DNA of 64,000 nt from Dryas octopetala (taxonomy: Eukaryota; Streptophyta; Magnoliopsida; Rosales; Rosaceae), in the NCBI GenBank assembly GCA_963921425.1, contig OY992840.1, forward strand, positions 14,610,621 through 14,674,620, given 5' to 3'. The translations under genes and the position numbers were made by a program. Shown here piece by piece: positions 47,071 through 59,716 of the stretch (its first letter is position 1; every line of letters starts with the position of its first letter). The notes beneath the pieces were generated by a model that saw only the letters and a program-made list of their open reading frames with translations, was not told the origin of the DNA and did not search any database.

Positions 47071-48092
47071 AGGAATAATTACACAAAGACCCCTCAAATT
47101 ATGATAGGTTTTACACTTTATCTCACCAATTAGTTTTTGTGACACTTTACCTCACACATTATTTTTCTTCCAAGTTCCAACACAAATCCTCATTTCGTCA
47201 AATAAGTTATAAATTCCGTCTATTATGCGTACTTGACACCTATTAGGCTATTAGTAGCCACTTTTTTGACAAAATTTGTAATTTCTTTGACAAAACCAGT
47301 TTTGTGTCATTATGTGTGACAGAAAAATATAACCACAAAAATAGTTGGTAGTAGGGGTGTGATTTGGATTGGAAAATCCGAATCCGACTGATTTCAATTC
47401 GAAAATTTTCAATTTTGAAACGTCCAAATTAAATCAGAAATCTGAAAATGCCGAATTTTTGAAAATTTTGAAAAAAATTGGATTGGAATTGGAATGTATC
47501 TGTAAATTCTGATCCGAAATTTTTCAAAGGTATTCCGATTTGATATTTTCGAAATTATGCCAATTTATTTCGTATTTATATTAATATTATATCATTTATT
47601 TAGTTTTTTACTATATGTTTCATTAATTTGTTATTTGTTTCAAACACACACATACATATATATTAAAAAAAAATAACTAATACTATTAATATAAACATAT
47701 GTATATTATAAATATATGTGTATCATAATAACATAAATGCTAACAAAAGCACCGACATTTTTTGTATGTGTAATTACTAATTTTTTTTTTGTTTTTACTA
47801 ATAACAAAAAACAACGTGAAGATTCTCCGATTTTTTATCTGAAAATTTCAAATTTTTATCCGAAAATGTGATATTCTGAAAAAATCCAAAAATTCTAAGA
47901 AATCCGAAAATTCGGAATTGGAATGAGATGTTAAAATTCTAATTTTTTGGAATATAAATTTCATTCCGAAATTTTTTAAATTGGAATTAGAACACCCTAT
48001 TTCCGATCTGATCCGTCCGAAACACACCCCTAGTTGGTAGGGTAAAATGCAAAATGGGTCATAATTTTGGAGGGTGTTTCTGTAATACTCCC
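47071..48092. mobile_element. MULE-like MITE interrupted by a hAT MITE, in the shared promoter
   Basis: The left end (AGGAATAATTACACAAAGAC, then CCCTCAAATTATGA and ACACTTTATCTCACC) and right end (reverse complement GGGAGTATTACAGAAACACC, then CTCCAAAATTATGA) are inverted. The flanks share TTTTAA. About 340 bp belong to this outer element; the rest is the nested hAT MITE at 47352-48032. Confidence 0.75.
47352..48032. mobile_element. Nested hAT-type MITE with perfect 8-bp target duplication
   Basis: 681 bp. The ends TAGGGGTGTG and CACACCCCTA are inverted, flanked by GTTGGTAG at 47344-47351 and 48033-48040. Subterminal arms are rich in TCCGAATCCGA / TTCGGAATTGG motifs, with an AT-rich core. It lies inside an older MITE. 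Confidence 0.95.
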
Positions 48093-48300
48093 TTTTAAGC
48101 CCGGAAATACAATTATCAAAATAACAGTAGCCTAACTGCAATATGCCAATATCAGCGTAAAATTACCCAAAACGTCATCGTCTAAGTGCTCCTCTTCCAT
48201 AGAAAAGAACTAGAAGCAACCGCTTCACAGAGTCACAGACCTTTGCTAGGGCGCGAAAACCCGCCAAGAGGAGCTCACCAATTTCTGAACTTGACAAGCT

Positions 48301-49383
48301 ATGGAGCACACGCTATGGGGCCACTTACCGCTACTGGTTCGGTCCAATTCGAAGGAGTCGGTGGAGTACATTCTTCAGGCCCTTTGGAGGACCCGAAAGA
48401 CCGGTCTCGACCCGGCCGATCGAGACATTATCCGAGATATGCTCCAGCTCCAGAACGAGTCGGAGCTCGACCCAGTACACCTCTCTCACTGCTTCTTGTT
48501 CTCAGTTTTCAATTTTTATGGATTTTAGCTCTATTTATCGGGAATTTGTTGCTGAATTTGTAGTTTTATTATGTCTTTGTTTTCTGGGCAGCTTCTGGTA
48601 TGCCTTCGCATGTTGATACGCAGAAGCGTTTACGAGAACATTAACAGGGATGAGATTCAGAAACTGTTTCCCAGTGAGGTCTTGCCTGAGTTACAGAGAC
48701 TGTTGACGCTTTTGCTGCAGAAGTTTCAAAGAGAATGGCGGGAAGATGCACTCAAGGACCAGGTTACAGTTTCAGATTGTTACTACATTTTTATGTAAAC
48801 GTTTTGATTTACTGGGTAGGACATTAGGCAGTTTGACATTTATTTGTGGGCTCAATGTTAAAAATAGGGTGCTTTGCCACGGTTAAAGGCAATGACATGG
48901 GACATGACGAACCCCAATACCGAATTCACCGACCCCATGGCTGTTATCAACTTGAAGGTACTGAAACTGACATTATGATTCTGAGTAGGCATTAGAAAAG
49001 GCACTTCTTGATTGTGAATGTACTGTAGCATTAGCATAGTGAAAATGCATAATGCAAAGAACTGTCAAAGTGGTCAAGATGTCATTTTTATTTGCTTATT
49101 CATGTAACTGCTCTTCTGCAGCTCCTAAATGATTCACAGTCTCCCTTAAAAGAATCGGAAGTGAAGTTTGAATTAGCTAAAGATACTCTAGAAACAATGC
49201 TGAGTTCCATGTATTGCATAAGAGACCAGTTGTCTAACATGGTAAGCATCAGTTTTGTAATTTTCCTTTTCATATGGTACAAAATGCATACATTTTGCTC
49301 TTTGGGAATCTAACCGCACCTTTTGATCTTCTCAGGGTGAGACATCAAATGACCATCTATCTCAAGATGCAAATATATTGTAG
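48301..49383 (+). CDS. COMM-domain-like protein (COMMD family candidate)
   Basis: Predicted 200 aa, five exons: 48301-48474, 48592-48762, 48868-48957, 49122-49241 and 49336-49383. The N-terminal half is helical (LLVRSNSKESVEYILQALW, LLVCLRMLIRRSVYENI, VLPELQRLLTLLLQKFQREW). The C-terminal half runs LPRLKAMTWDM, then VINLKL, then VKFELAKDTLETMLSSMYCI followed by RDQLSNM. A Trp after a Leu-rich lead-in, a beta strand with NLKL and a final amphipathic helix are the order expected of a COMM domain. In animals COMMD proteins form the Commander complex in endosomal recycling; the plant role is not established. The assignment rests on motif order and is tentative. ATG 48301 is the first in frame and gives a complete protein. 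Confidence 0.75.
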
Positions 49384-52092
49384 ATAACCTATATGCCTCG
49401 GATAGAATGGTATGGCTTGGTTCTTGGTTCAAATATGTCTCGGATATACAGTTTTGGCGACTAAACCTGACTGGATTAATTGAAAGATGTGAACTTTTTA
49501 TGTTTTTGTGTTTTGTCTGTTGGCAGTCCAATCTTAGCATCTGTGGCTCAAGGTTTTTACTTCACCATGCCCCAAACTTAAGAGTCAGTCAGGGTTTTAA
49601 ATGCATTTACAACTCGGAGTTCTTTTGCAAGTTGTAGTTTCAATATGTTAAATTTCAAGAAAAACCTGTTAGTTAATTCCGGTTTGTTTGGCTGGTTTTA
49701 ATGTAGACTGTGATGTCACATGTCACAATGATGAAAACACATAAAAATACATTTATTTAAATCACACCTTCAGGAAATGCTTGTAATTGTGTCTTGTTCT
49801 GATCTAGACATGGTTTGCTCAAATATCTGCCCTAACCAACTTTTGGGAGCTATAGTATTGAAAACATTCAATTTGAGGAAAGAAGAGAAAAAATACCTAA
49901 AATGTGGGGTTTAGGCACTATGTGGTTTTGCATTTATTAGAAAAGGAGTAAACGTAAAGCAAGCAAGCAAAACAGAAACAGGGAATACTGGCAGGGAACC
50001 ACAAATGCATGTCAGATTTGGCTCATTTAAGTTGCTTTGTAACTAGTGGACTCATCGAATTAATCCTGCCATATTTGTTGTCTTAAAACTTGATAGAAGA
50101 GAACTTTTGTGCAGCAATACCATGGACCAAGTATTGCTTTGCTTGTATATTGTTAGTATAGCTTCTAACTCTGGTTATTGTAATGCAGACTGATATAGAT
50201 GGAACTTTATGCCGGTTAAGAAAGTGTGGTGCATCCCAAATGCAGCAGGGACTGGCAAATATTTTGTGTTCCCTAATCCTCAGCTTTGATGAAATATTGT
50301 TTTGTGTCAAGGGCTAAGGATGTCTTTTACACCCCCCCAAAAAAAAAAAAAGCAAAACCTTGGTGCAATTGTAAAATTGATGTCTGATTTTTATATGATT
50401 TATCAATTTTGACACAAATAATGTTGATATGACCAGGAGATGCTTACCCTTTTCACTTCCTAGATGTTTCCAATGTTTGTTACTACTTACAACTGGCAGA
50501 GAGAGTAGTTCCTAGAACCAATCCTTGTGGTTTGGCTAAAGTTTTTATGTCATCGAATTTGTGCCATCTAAAAGGTTGCCAAAATTGACTTGTTTGTTTG
50601 AACTTTCGATGACATGCATTTTGGACGAGAAAATTTCTGTTTTAGGCTTTGTCTGATGCAATTCACTTTTGGTGGGAGCCTAAATTCCAGGGGGCAAGTA
50701 AGCCCTTAGTGCAGATAGGAAACCTTTCTGGTTGATTTTATGACACCTTTTCTAGTCTCCTTTTAACACTGAAATGTAATGGGAACATCATTCATATGAA
50801 AATGACAAATAACGGGAAAAATCATTGTTGATTTTTTCTATTTTTAATGTCATCGATAGTTTTAGACTTTTAGTGATGACTCATGCTCCATGCTTCTGTT
50901 TTCTAAGTTTTACACTGTTCCGTGTGAAACTGAAACCTTTGCTGCACCAATTAAAACTTAGTCCTGAAAAAACAAAAAATGTCAGAGACATCAAAGGCCA
51001 AGTTTAGTAAGACAATCAGATTAGTGAGATGATGAAAATAAATCATAATTGGTGGATAGATTAAGACATTTAAGCTAAAAAGTCCCGCATCCAAACTTGA
51101 GGCTTAGAATATTAGGTGCCCATTTTTTGAGATATTTGTGAGATAGTTTATTGGTTATTAATTTTCTTTGATTATAACGTATGGATGTGAAATTAGAACT
51201 AATACACATGGATTATAATATAATATGGATATTATAAAGAGATTGATGTCAACTTGCAGCAGATTGATTGGGTAACCACCAAGAAGATTTTGAGGAATCA
51301 AGTCTCACTTTGTGTGTGCATGTGTTGAACCGATCACCACCTAAGTGGACTCCTCTAACAAATGTTTATGCAGATTGAATGACTTTTATGTTAGCTTAAG
51401 ATATATTGTTGGTCAATTTTTTAAAATTTAAATTTCTAGAGTTTAGTACTTATTTAATTCGGTATGAGAGTTCTGGTTTTTTGTGGTTTTTAACTTGATA
51501 CTTTCAATCCCAATTCCCCATTTATTATTGTAGAATGTTGTTATATACTTATATGTTAGCTCGATATGCATTGTTGGTCCATTTTCAACGACTAAAAATT
51601 TTGAAATTTAGTAATTGTCTATCATTCTAAAGACCTAAGCATGGATTTATGAAGTGGTAAAAAAAAACATGGATTTATCATTTATGAATGGGAGATCTAA
51701 CGTGTTAGGTGAGGGGAGGTGGATAATTTTGAGCCCCTGCCCCTTTAAGATATTTAAAATTAAAAAAAAATTATAATTGGGGTTCTAGACTTCTAGTTTT
51801 CCTTTTTCTTTTTTCTGGTCAACTAATGGGAGTTCTAGTTGACAATCACAAAAGTCACAATCGTGACAATCCAAAGTGCAACCTCTCGACGAATATTTGT
51901 TGGCTTCATTCAGCATAAAAAAGAGGATGCTATCATGCTGACGTGGTTAGAATCATTCACAATTTTGCAAAATAAATAAAATAATTAATATCTTAATTAG
52001 ATGGGACGGATTGTAAACTCCACCATTTTACGGCCATGAATTCAATCACTCTATGCTCATCTGGTCTTTGGTTCAATCCAACTTTTTCAACT
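49384..52092. other. No gene seen
   Basis: 2.7 kb of AT-rich DNA downstream of the COMM-domain-like gene. Open frames are short and without domains. An A-run with a preceding C-run lies at about 50330-50352. No transposon ends recognised. Confidence 0.5.
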
Positions 52093-52101
52093 TATAAGTT
52101 A

Positions 52102-53464
52102 GGCTTATTTGCACATTTAGCACTTGATTTTAAGGTTTTGTCTCAATTTACCCTCTTATATTTTTTTGTCTCACATAACCCTTTGAAATTTTATGTTGTG
52201 TCTCACTTTGCCCGATTCCATCAACTCTGTTCACACCACAGTTAAAAATGCTGACGTGGAAGGGTAATCTTGTCATTTCAGCCGTAAAATATTTTTAAAA
52301 CAATATTTAAATTAATAAAATAATAAAATTTTAAATTAAAATAATATTTTTAAAATAAAACCTTTAAAATTCAATTAAATTTAAAATTAAAAAAAAAAAA
52401 ACCAAACCCCTCCCTCCCCACCCACCCACTGTGCATGCCAGCCCCTTCTCTTCCCACCATTCCTGCCACCCCCTCCTTCTCCCCACTCGGCCCTTCCCCC
52501 ACCTAGCCCTCCCCGTCCACCACCCCAACCCAGCCCCATCCACCCCACCTACCTAGCTCCCTTCCTCCCCGCCTACCTATCCCCATCCACCCCCCAACCC
52601 AACCCCGCCTCACCCCACCTCTACCCACTGCCCCAACTCCTCCCCGCCCAACCAAGCTCTGTACCACCCAGCCCCACCCCGCCCAGCTTCACCCTTCCCT
52701 GATCCTTCCCACACAGCCCAGCCCCACCCCTAACCAGCCCTTCCCCCAACTCTTCCCTCGCCCCGCCCCTCCCAACCTCACCCTGGCCTGATTGGCCCTG
52801 CCCTCGCTCTGCCCTGATCCTCCCTACCCCGCCCTTACTCTACCCCGCCCAGCCCCAACTCGACCCACCCCCCAGGCCCTGCCCCGCCCTCCACCGCACC
52901 CAGCCTCAGCCACAGCCCCGCCCAGCCCCATTGCACCCCCTACCCCCAGCCCCGTTGCAGCCCCACCCAGGAACAACCTCCCTGCCCCTTTATCTTCTTC
53001 CTTACCCAGCATCAGCCCCCCTCCCCGGTTCTCTCCCCCCAACCCAGCCCACCCAGCCCCTCCCCCTCCCTCGCCCCACCCCCTTTCCCCCCCCCCCCAA
53101 CCCCACCTCAAACTCACCCCACACAATCCAGAAATTTCTTTTTTCTTTAATTACAATTTTTTATTTAATTAAATTTCAGTTTTTATATTTTTAATTAAAA
53201 AAAATTGAGAGGGTTGCCAACATGGCATATTGGGTCCCACAAATTACTACATGGCACAAACATAGCAAAGATTGGTCCTCTGTGGCTGAAAAGACGAAAT
53301 TATCCCGCCACGTCAGCATTTTTAACGTTGGTATAGATAGAGTTGACGGAATTGGGCAATGTGAGACATGACATAAAAGTTTAAGGGGTTATGTGAGACA
53401 AAAAAAATGTAGGGGTAAATTGAGATAAAACCTTAAACCTAGGTGCCAAATGTGCAAATAAGCC
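52102..53464. mobile_element. MULE-type non-autonomous element with a C-rich core
   Basis: 1363 bp. The left terminus GGCTTATTTGCACATTTAGC and the right terminus are inverted repeats, with pairing for about 200 bp (TTTTGTCTCAATTTACC, TCACATAACCC, GTTGTGTCTCACTTTGCCC and inverses). TATAAGTTA flanks both ends (52093-52101 and 53465-53473), the 9-bp target duplication of Mutator-like elements. The middle (about 52407-53115) is some 700 bp of C-dominated sequence on the plus strand, rich in CCCAGCCCC, CCCCGCCC and CCCTACC, bordered by A/T runs. The proline-rich open frames there are compositional artefacts. Confidence 0.95.
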
Positions 53465-53473
53465 TATAAGTTA

Positions 53474-54201
53474 TAACCAACTTTTGAGTTTTACAATCTA
53501 TTTCAAACCAGCATGAAGTTAAAAAAAATAAATTAAAAAATGGTGGAGAAAATTAAAATATAAATTTATTTTTTTATGGAAGTTAAAATATACATCTATG
53601 CACAATTTGTGTGTTTAGTATTATTTTAAAAAGCTCCTTGCATGGATAGATAATTGCATATATAATAAGAGTGTGAACGCATTAATATTTGTAAGAAACA
53701 TTCATGTTAAATTATTTAAAAATTGATTGGTCAAAAAAAAAATTATTTAAAAATTGGATTAAGGAAAACGAGGGGAGGAAAATAAGGAGATAGAAGGGGT
53801 AGAGTTTTCCTTAAGAGGCCCAACCCAATTGGCCCAATTCTATTGGTGGAAGAAGTAAACCGCAGGGAACATGAGTGCACCGCATAACACCCGAACAGTC
53901 CCAGTCAAGTTCAAAGCACGATAAGGAGGAGTTCCCGTAATTCACTCTCAGACTCTCTTATATTCTTTGTCTACACCAGAGCAGCCGGCCAAACCAAGAC
54001 ATCGTTTTAGTGCAGTCCGAAAGTGACAACTGACAACCCCTAACCAAACACCACCCAATCGCCAACTCCTCCGCCACCAAATGATTTCCGGTGCTACTAT
54101 CCCGGCTTCTTCCGAATCCTAGTACTCCCTTATCCTTGCTCCCAAACACCACCTCTCGTTGCCCCTCTCAGAAACCCTAGGAACCAAAAAGCTCCCCCCA
54201 A
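53474..54201. promoter_or_regulatory. Spacer and presumed promoter/leader of EXO70
   Basis: AT-rich at first, then from about 53810 a more GC-balanced leader typical of the 5' end of a plant gene. The minus-strand open frame at 53958-54152 has no domain. Confidence 0.5.
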
Positions 54202-56145
54202 ATGACCACCACGACCACCAGCATCGCCGGTGGTGGCGAGGACCGAGTCCTGGCCACGGCCCAGCAGATCGTGAAGAGCCTCAACACGCCCAAGGAGGTC
54301 CGCGAGGACATGCTCTTGATCTTCTCCAGCTTCGACAACCGTCTATCGAACATCACCGATTTGATCAACGGCGACGATTCGAAGGCCGAGGAAGACCGGT
54401 TCGAGGCCGCCGAGAAGGTGATTTTTCGGTGGGAGTCCAATTCCGAAGCTCTGAGACACTCGGTCCCTTGGGAGGAGACGCCTGACGAGGCGGCCGAGTA
54501 TTTGTCTGCCATCGATGAGATCCTCGGCCTCATGGAGGGCCTCGCGGTCCGGTCCGATAACGAAATTGTGGACCGGGCAGAGAACGCGATCCAAATCGCG
54601 ATGTCGCGGCTCGAGGACGAGTTCCGCCACATTTTGATCCGAAACACGATCCCGCTCGACTCGGACCGCCTCTACGGCTCGATCCGGCGGGTCTCGCTCT
54701 CGTTCGCGTCGAACGACGGAGAAATCGACGATGAGTTTGAGAGTTTCGGCGAGGAGGACCGCGAGGCTGGAAGGTTTCACGAGCGCGGCGGCAGCTTGGG
54801 CGACGACGTGTTCGTCGATTTGATACACCCCGACGCCGTGGTTGAGCTGAAGGAGATCGCCGAGCGTATGGTTCGGTCCGGGTACGAAAAGGAGTGTTTT
54901 CAGGTGTATAGCACTGTCCGGCGCGATGCCTTGGACGAGTGCTTGGTGATTCTCGGCGTTGAGAAGCTGAGCATTGAGGAGGTACAGAAGGTTGAGTGGA
55001 AGAGTTTGGATGAGAAAATGAAGAAGTGGATACAAGCAGTGAAAATCGGAGTTAGGGTTTTGTTAACTGGCGAAAAGAGGCTCTGTGATCAGATTTTCGA
55101 GGGGACCGATGAGACTAGGGAGATTTGTTTCAATGAGACCACCAAAGGGTGTGTTATGCAGCTATTGAATTTCGGAGAGGCGGTGGCCATTGGGAAAAGG
55201 TCGCCGGAGAAGTTGTTTAGGATACTCGACATGTATGACGCCATGGCCGATGTTGTGCCTGACTTGGAACAAATGATTTCGGATGAGTTTGTGCTTGATG
55301 AGGCCAAGGGAGTGTTGCGTGGACTCGGTGATGCTGCCAGAGGGACCTTTGCAGAGTTTGAGAATGCGGTTCAGAATGAGGCCAGTAAGAAACCAATGCT
55401 AAGTGGGGAGATTCACCCGCTTACCCGGTACGTCATGAATTATGTGAGATTGTTGGTTGATTATAGTGAAACTCTCAACTCGCTTTTAGATGTCGATAAT
55501 TATAAATTACTGGGGTTGCCAAATGATGATTTGGGAATAGAAAGCATGTCTCCGGTAGCACAGAGGTTGTTGTTGTTGATAACCAATTTGGAATCCAATC
55601 TTGAGGAGAAGTCTAGAGTTTATGATGATGGGGCATTGCAGTCTGTATTTATGATGAATAATATTCTCTACATAGTTCAGAAAGTGAAAGATTCTGAGCT
55701 TAGAAAGCTCTTGGGAGATCAATGGGTTCGCAAGCGCCGTGGCCAGGTACGCCAGTATGCTACTGGCTATCTTAGAGCTGCTTGGAGCAAGGTCCTGTCT
55801 TGTTTGAAAGATGAAGGAATTGGTGGGAGCACGAGTAATGCTTCAAAGCTGGCTTTGAAGGAAAGGTTTAAGAATTTCAATGCAAACTTTGAAGATACCT
55901 ATAGGATTCAGACAGCTTGGAAGGTCCCCGATGCTCAACTCCGGGAAGAGCTTCGGATATCTATATCGGAGAAGGTTATTCCAGCTTACCGGTCCTTTAT
56001 GGGGAGGTTCGGGAGTCAGCTAGAGAATGGAAGGCATGCTGGGAAATATATAAAGTACACTCCGGATGATTTGGAGGGCTATCTGCTGGATTTTTTTGAA
56101 GGGACACCTTGTGTACTGCACCATCTGAGAAGAAAGAGTACATAG
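54202..56145 (+). CDS. EXO70: EXO70 exocyst subunit (intronless, probably D clade)
   Basis: Single exon, 647 aa, within the usual plant EXO70 size. EXO70 proteins tether secretory vesicles to the plasma membrane as part of the exocyst and bind phosphoinositides through a basic C-terminus. The N-terminus ([38 protein letters not shown]) is the coiled-coil start typical of plant EXO70s. The conserved Exo70 domain covers about residues 230-635, with [100 protein letters not shown] and [18 protein letters not shown]. The clade guess (D) is from the N-terminal flavour only. GC is clearly higher in the first 900 bp than in the rest of the gene. ATG 54202 is preferred because it opens the low-complexity Thr run before the conserved part. 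Confidence 0.95.
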   Translation: MTTTTTSIAGGGEDRVLATAQQIVKSLNTPKEVREDMLLIFSSFDNRLSNITDLINGDDSKAEEDRFEAAEKVIFRWESNSEALRHSVPWEETPDEAAEYLSAIDEILGLMEGLAVRSDNEIVDRAENAIQIAMSRLEDEFRHILIRNTIPLDSDRLYGSIRRVSLSFASNDGEIDDEFESFGEEDREAGRFHERGGSLGDDVFVDLIHPDAVVELKEIAERMVRSGYEKECFQVYSTVRRDALDECLVILGVEKLSIEEVQKVEWKSLDEKMKKWIQAVKIGVRVLLTGEKRLCDQIFEGTDETREICFNETTKGCVMQLLNFGEAVAIGKRSPEKLFRILDMYDAMADVVPDLEQMISDEFVLDEAKGVLRGLGDAARGTFAEFENAVQNEASKKPMLSGEIHPLTRYVMNYVRLLVDYSETLNSLLDVDNYKLLGLPNDDLGIESMSPVAQRLLLLITNLESNLEEKSRVYDDGALQSVFMMNNILYIVQKVKDSELRKLLGDQWVRKRRGQVRQYATGYLRAAWSKVLSCLKDEGIGGSTSNASKLALKERFKNFNANFEDTYRIQTAWKVPDAQLREELRISISEKVIPAYRSFMGRFGSQLENGRHAGKYIKYTPDDLEGYLLDFFEGTPCVLHHLRRKST

Positions 56146-59100
56146 GATACAGGGCCCTTGTAACAGGTAAGCCCTCTGCTTTTATGAAGGATTAGTTGGA
56201 AGTTGGAACAGAGTTCTAAATGTTAAAAAAGGAAAAAAAAAATGTAGCTTGATGATGATACCTATTTATTTTGCTGGTGTTAATGTTATAAACACAGGTT
56301 TTTGTGAAAGCTATTCTCCAACCCCTCTCTATCTACTGTAATAATTTTTGTACATGTTCTGTAGACTTTAGTTTTTGGTATGCTTGGGTTTTCTCATGGT
56401 TCATGTACTTTATTGCCATGAATTGCCAGCGACTTTTGTATGTTATCTGCTTGCGGAGAAGAACTAAAACCATCACTGTAAATTTTTAAATGTGATATAC
56501 ACACTGATTCAGAAACATATATTATTGTTTTAATTTACTTCTTCCTTCTAAACACAAGTGGCATTTGAGTTGTTAAATTGAGTGAAGATGTAGACATCAT
56601 GTCTATAAGATTTCACATGAATATTGGCTACCTATTTTGCATCTGAACTGTCAATTACAGGATGGAAAAGAATATAGATGTGCATAAAAACTGAGAATTG
56701 AGAAATTGCTGCCATTGGCTGATGATTTGAATGTTTTTCTTTGAAGTGTCATCAATCTTTCAAACCTTATTTTTCTAAGGAAAAGAAAAGGGTTTAAGGG
56801 GCAAGAAGCAACTTTCAAGTGGATGGTCTGGGTTTCTGCAATTTCCTTATCTTCTTTTAATGGTCTTCTGGAATTGTGCAAAAGACACTGTTGTGAATTA
56901 TTCATCACTTGATTCACTTCTATATTTCCAAGATTGATCCTTGAGGCAATGGCTTGGATAAAATTTTTTTAGAGCTCCTGAGATTGTTTTTCAACTGGTA
57001 TTGCTGGAATTATTACATCCTAGAAAGAGCATTGTTTGCGAGGGAAGTTTGTGAAGTTCGCTAGCTGATGACTATTTGCTTTGAGAAATAATGAATGTAT
57101 TTACAGATTTAATATTTAGTTACAATTTGCAGTAGGCTGTCCACATCATATAAATCAAAGTGCCAGAAAATGGACCCTAGAGAACTTAGGTGGGAAACTC
57201 TTTCGTCGATATTCTGGCTAGAGTTAGAACTGATTTGTAATTGTAACAAAATAATGAAGATAGCCATTGGGGTTTTATATCCTTATAAATGACATGAAAA
57301 AGTACTAGGCATGTTTGCAGAGAGGAAAAAAGGTACTAGGCATGCTTTGGGAGAGGCCTTGTGAGTTGTGTCTTTTATAGCTTGTAATCAAGTATTGTGC
57401 AGGATTTAATTTTTGTCTAGACAGTTATGAGAGACTGTCTACATGAATTTTGAAATGTAATAGAAGATTGTAGAAGGATGCAACCCATCGATGGATGAAG
57501 TGGAAAATCTTTTGAGAATGTTATGTGATTAACAATATGACTGAGATTTTTGTATGGACAATGACTGTATAATTTGTTATAGAATCAAAATGTTATGAGG
57601 TTGAGATACATGAGTGGTACTGAAAGTAGGATACTTTAGAGATGAATGCATTTGTGAGAAGCATAACTAGTTGAAGATGTGACAATCAACGTGAACCTAA
57701 ATGCTTATTGAAATTTAAGAATTAATAATAAAACCATACCTATTTTTTTGTGTTAGTAGCTGGGAGTAATAATGTATACAGATGATATTTGAGTGGAGGG
57801 TTTTCAAGCTTTTGCCATTCAATGACTGGCAGGTGGCAAGAATCGGTTAATGGAAAACTCATAGATCTGTGTTGGATGTGTATTTTGCTTTCTCGTTTTC
57901 ACCTTTGGCATTTATAAAATATTTAACATGTTATGTTGTCAGACGGAAAGTTTGAACTAGGCACATCTAATGGATGATTCAGATTGATTGTTTGGTAAAA
58001 GAAAATTTCAAGTTAAGCATTAGATAGTAGATGATCACTAATAAATGGGAAGCTTCTTTGCAACTTCTGTGTCTAGTACTTAAGCAAGGACTCTCTCTCT
58101 CTCTCTCGGAAAAGTTGGAATGAAAGCATGAGAAATATGTTAGTACTCGTGTGTTTTAACGTTTTTAAACCAAAATGAAGTGGAAATAAACAAACATGGA
58201 ACATATGATAATGCTTTAGAGTTGATCCCTCAATTATTTAGTTAGGTTGCTAATGAGAAAGATGTTTCGATAACCAGCAAGACAAAAGACTGTTGACAGT
58301 TCCCAACTGATTGGAGCAGCGAACCCCACTTTGTGTGATGCAAGTGCAATCATAAACGTGCCATGTCTGCTGCTGTAGCTTATTGTAGCAGCAAATGGAC
58401 CTCTCCAATAGGCTTTGTATTTTGTCTCTAATAATTAGCCACCGGCCTCTTGCAGTTCGGTTATCAGTTATAAACTTGTACTAACATATTATCCTAATGT
58501 CGGTAAAACCCACCAACTTCAATTTTCTGGCTGTTCAACCATGAAGCTGTAACAGATTGTTGGACCACTAGTGGTCCCAGTCAGAAGCAAACAAGTGTGT
58601 GTGCTTCTATATGCAACCATCGCCCAAAAAAAAAAGTTTGAAAATTCCAATTTTACCCATAAAAGGCCCATAATGCATTGATAATTACATAAATTTTCTT
58701 TTTCTTTTGAATATATTAAAAAAAAAATCATTTCCTCCATCTCAAATGAGTCCTCTATCTCACATGAGAGCAGCTTCGGAACTTCAAAGCTCTTATCTGA
58801 GATAGGGATTTGCAACCTCTTTAAAATGAGGCCGACAAAGTCGTTAGCCAACCGGCCAGCCATGACTGAATTTCTTGGAAACTTGGAATGGTCCTGCAAT
58901 CAAAGGCCAATAAGTCCCACAGCAAATCCGAACCCCTTTAAGATATTTTACTCGAAAGTCTTGGAACAAATACAAAACTTGGTAAATGGCAACTTTGCAG
59001 TAAACCTTCCCCAGTTCCCCTTGGAATAATGTGGCGTGAAGAAAGGCCAAAAGCTAGTGCTTTGCATTGGCTTGAGAGGAACTGTGACTTGAGTTAGATG

Positions 59101-59716
59101 CAGCATAGAGAATTGTTGGCTTCTTGCTTGAAATGAGGAAACTCGTCTGCGCGCAATCCCTAAGCAATTAGAAAAGTTGCCTTCTTTGCTTGGAAAGAGA
59201 GAAAGGTCGATGCCAACTCTATCTCCCAAAACCTTCAAAACAAACTTTCTCCATCAAGTAAAACTTCTATGTCACGGGTATATAGATAGACCCTTTGTAT
59301 ATGTTTCTCTCATCACATTTAAATCACATAATGTGAAAGAGACACAGTATACCGGTTACAGAAGGAAACAAATTCCCTCCCCAACACAACATCCCTATCA
59401 AGATATTCCCATTACCAATCGAATAGAGAGGCAGAAAGTTACATACATTGGCAAAAGGCCAAGCTTATTGGAATAAGTTCCTAATTTATTAGATTGTTTC
59501 TGCAAAAAAGCTCACATGGAGCTTGTGGATACAGCAAATTTACAAAAGTTAAAACTCAGTCAAACTGAAGAACACTAATTACAGAGGACTTGCCTATGTG
59601 ACAACTCATGCAACAAACCACCATAGGACAAGGGCAGAGATCATTACAGAGAAGAGGAACAAAAAAGGGTCAATCATTGGGGAAAAGATCAGAATGTTTA
59701 TTCTTGATACCTCATC
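56146..59716. other. Long spacer, no gene seen
   Basis: 3.5 kb between the convergent EXO70 (+) and KING1 (-) genes. The open frames at 56651-56917 and 58519-59238 show no recognisable domain. A CT-repeat lies at 58091-58107. The last few hundred bases should hold the 3' UTR of KING1. Confidence 0.5.

Noticed and set aside
46692..47078. Plus-strand open frame over snurportin exon 1
   Set aside because: Antisense shadow of the Glu/Pro/Ser-rich exon.
52792..53194. Pro-rich frames on the plus strand and Gly-rich frames on the minus strand
   Set aside because: Artefacts of the C-rich core of the MULE-type element.
54343..55035. 230-codon minus-strand open frame
   Set aside because: Shadow of the GC-rich 5' half of EXO70; no start context or domain.
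58519..59238. Minus-strand frames with some protein-like texture
   Set aside because: No motif could be tied to a family and no splice pattern joins them; may be chance or a very old fragment.
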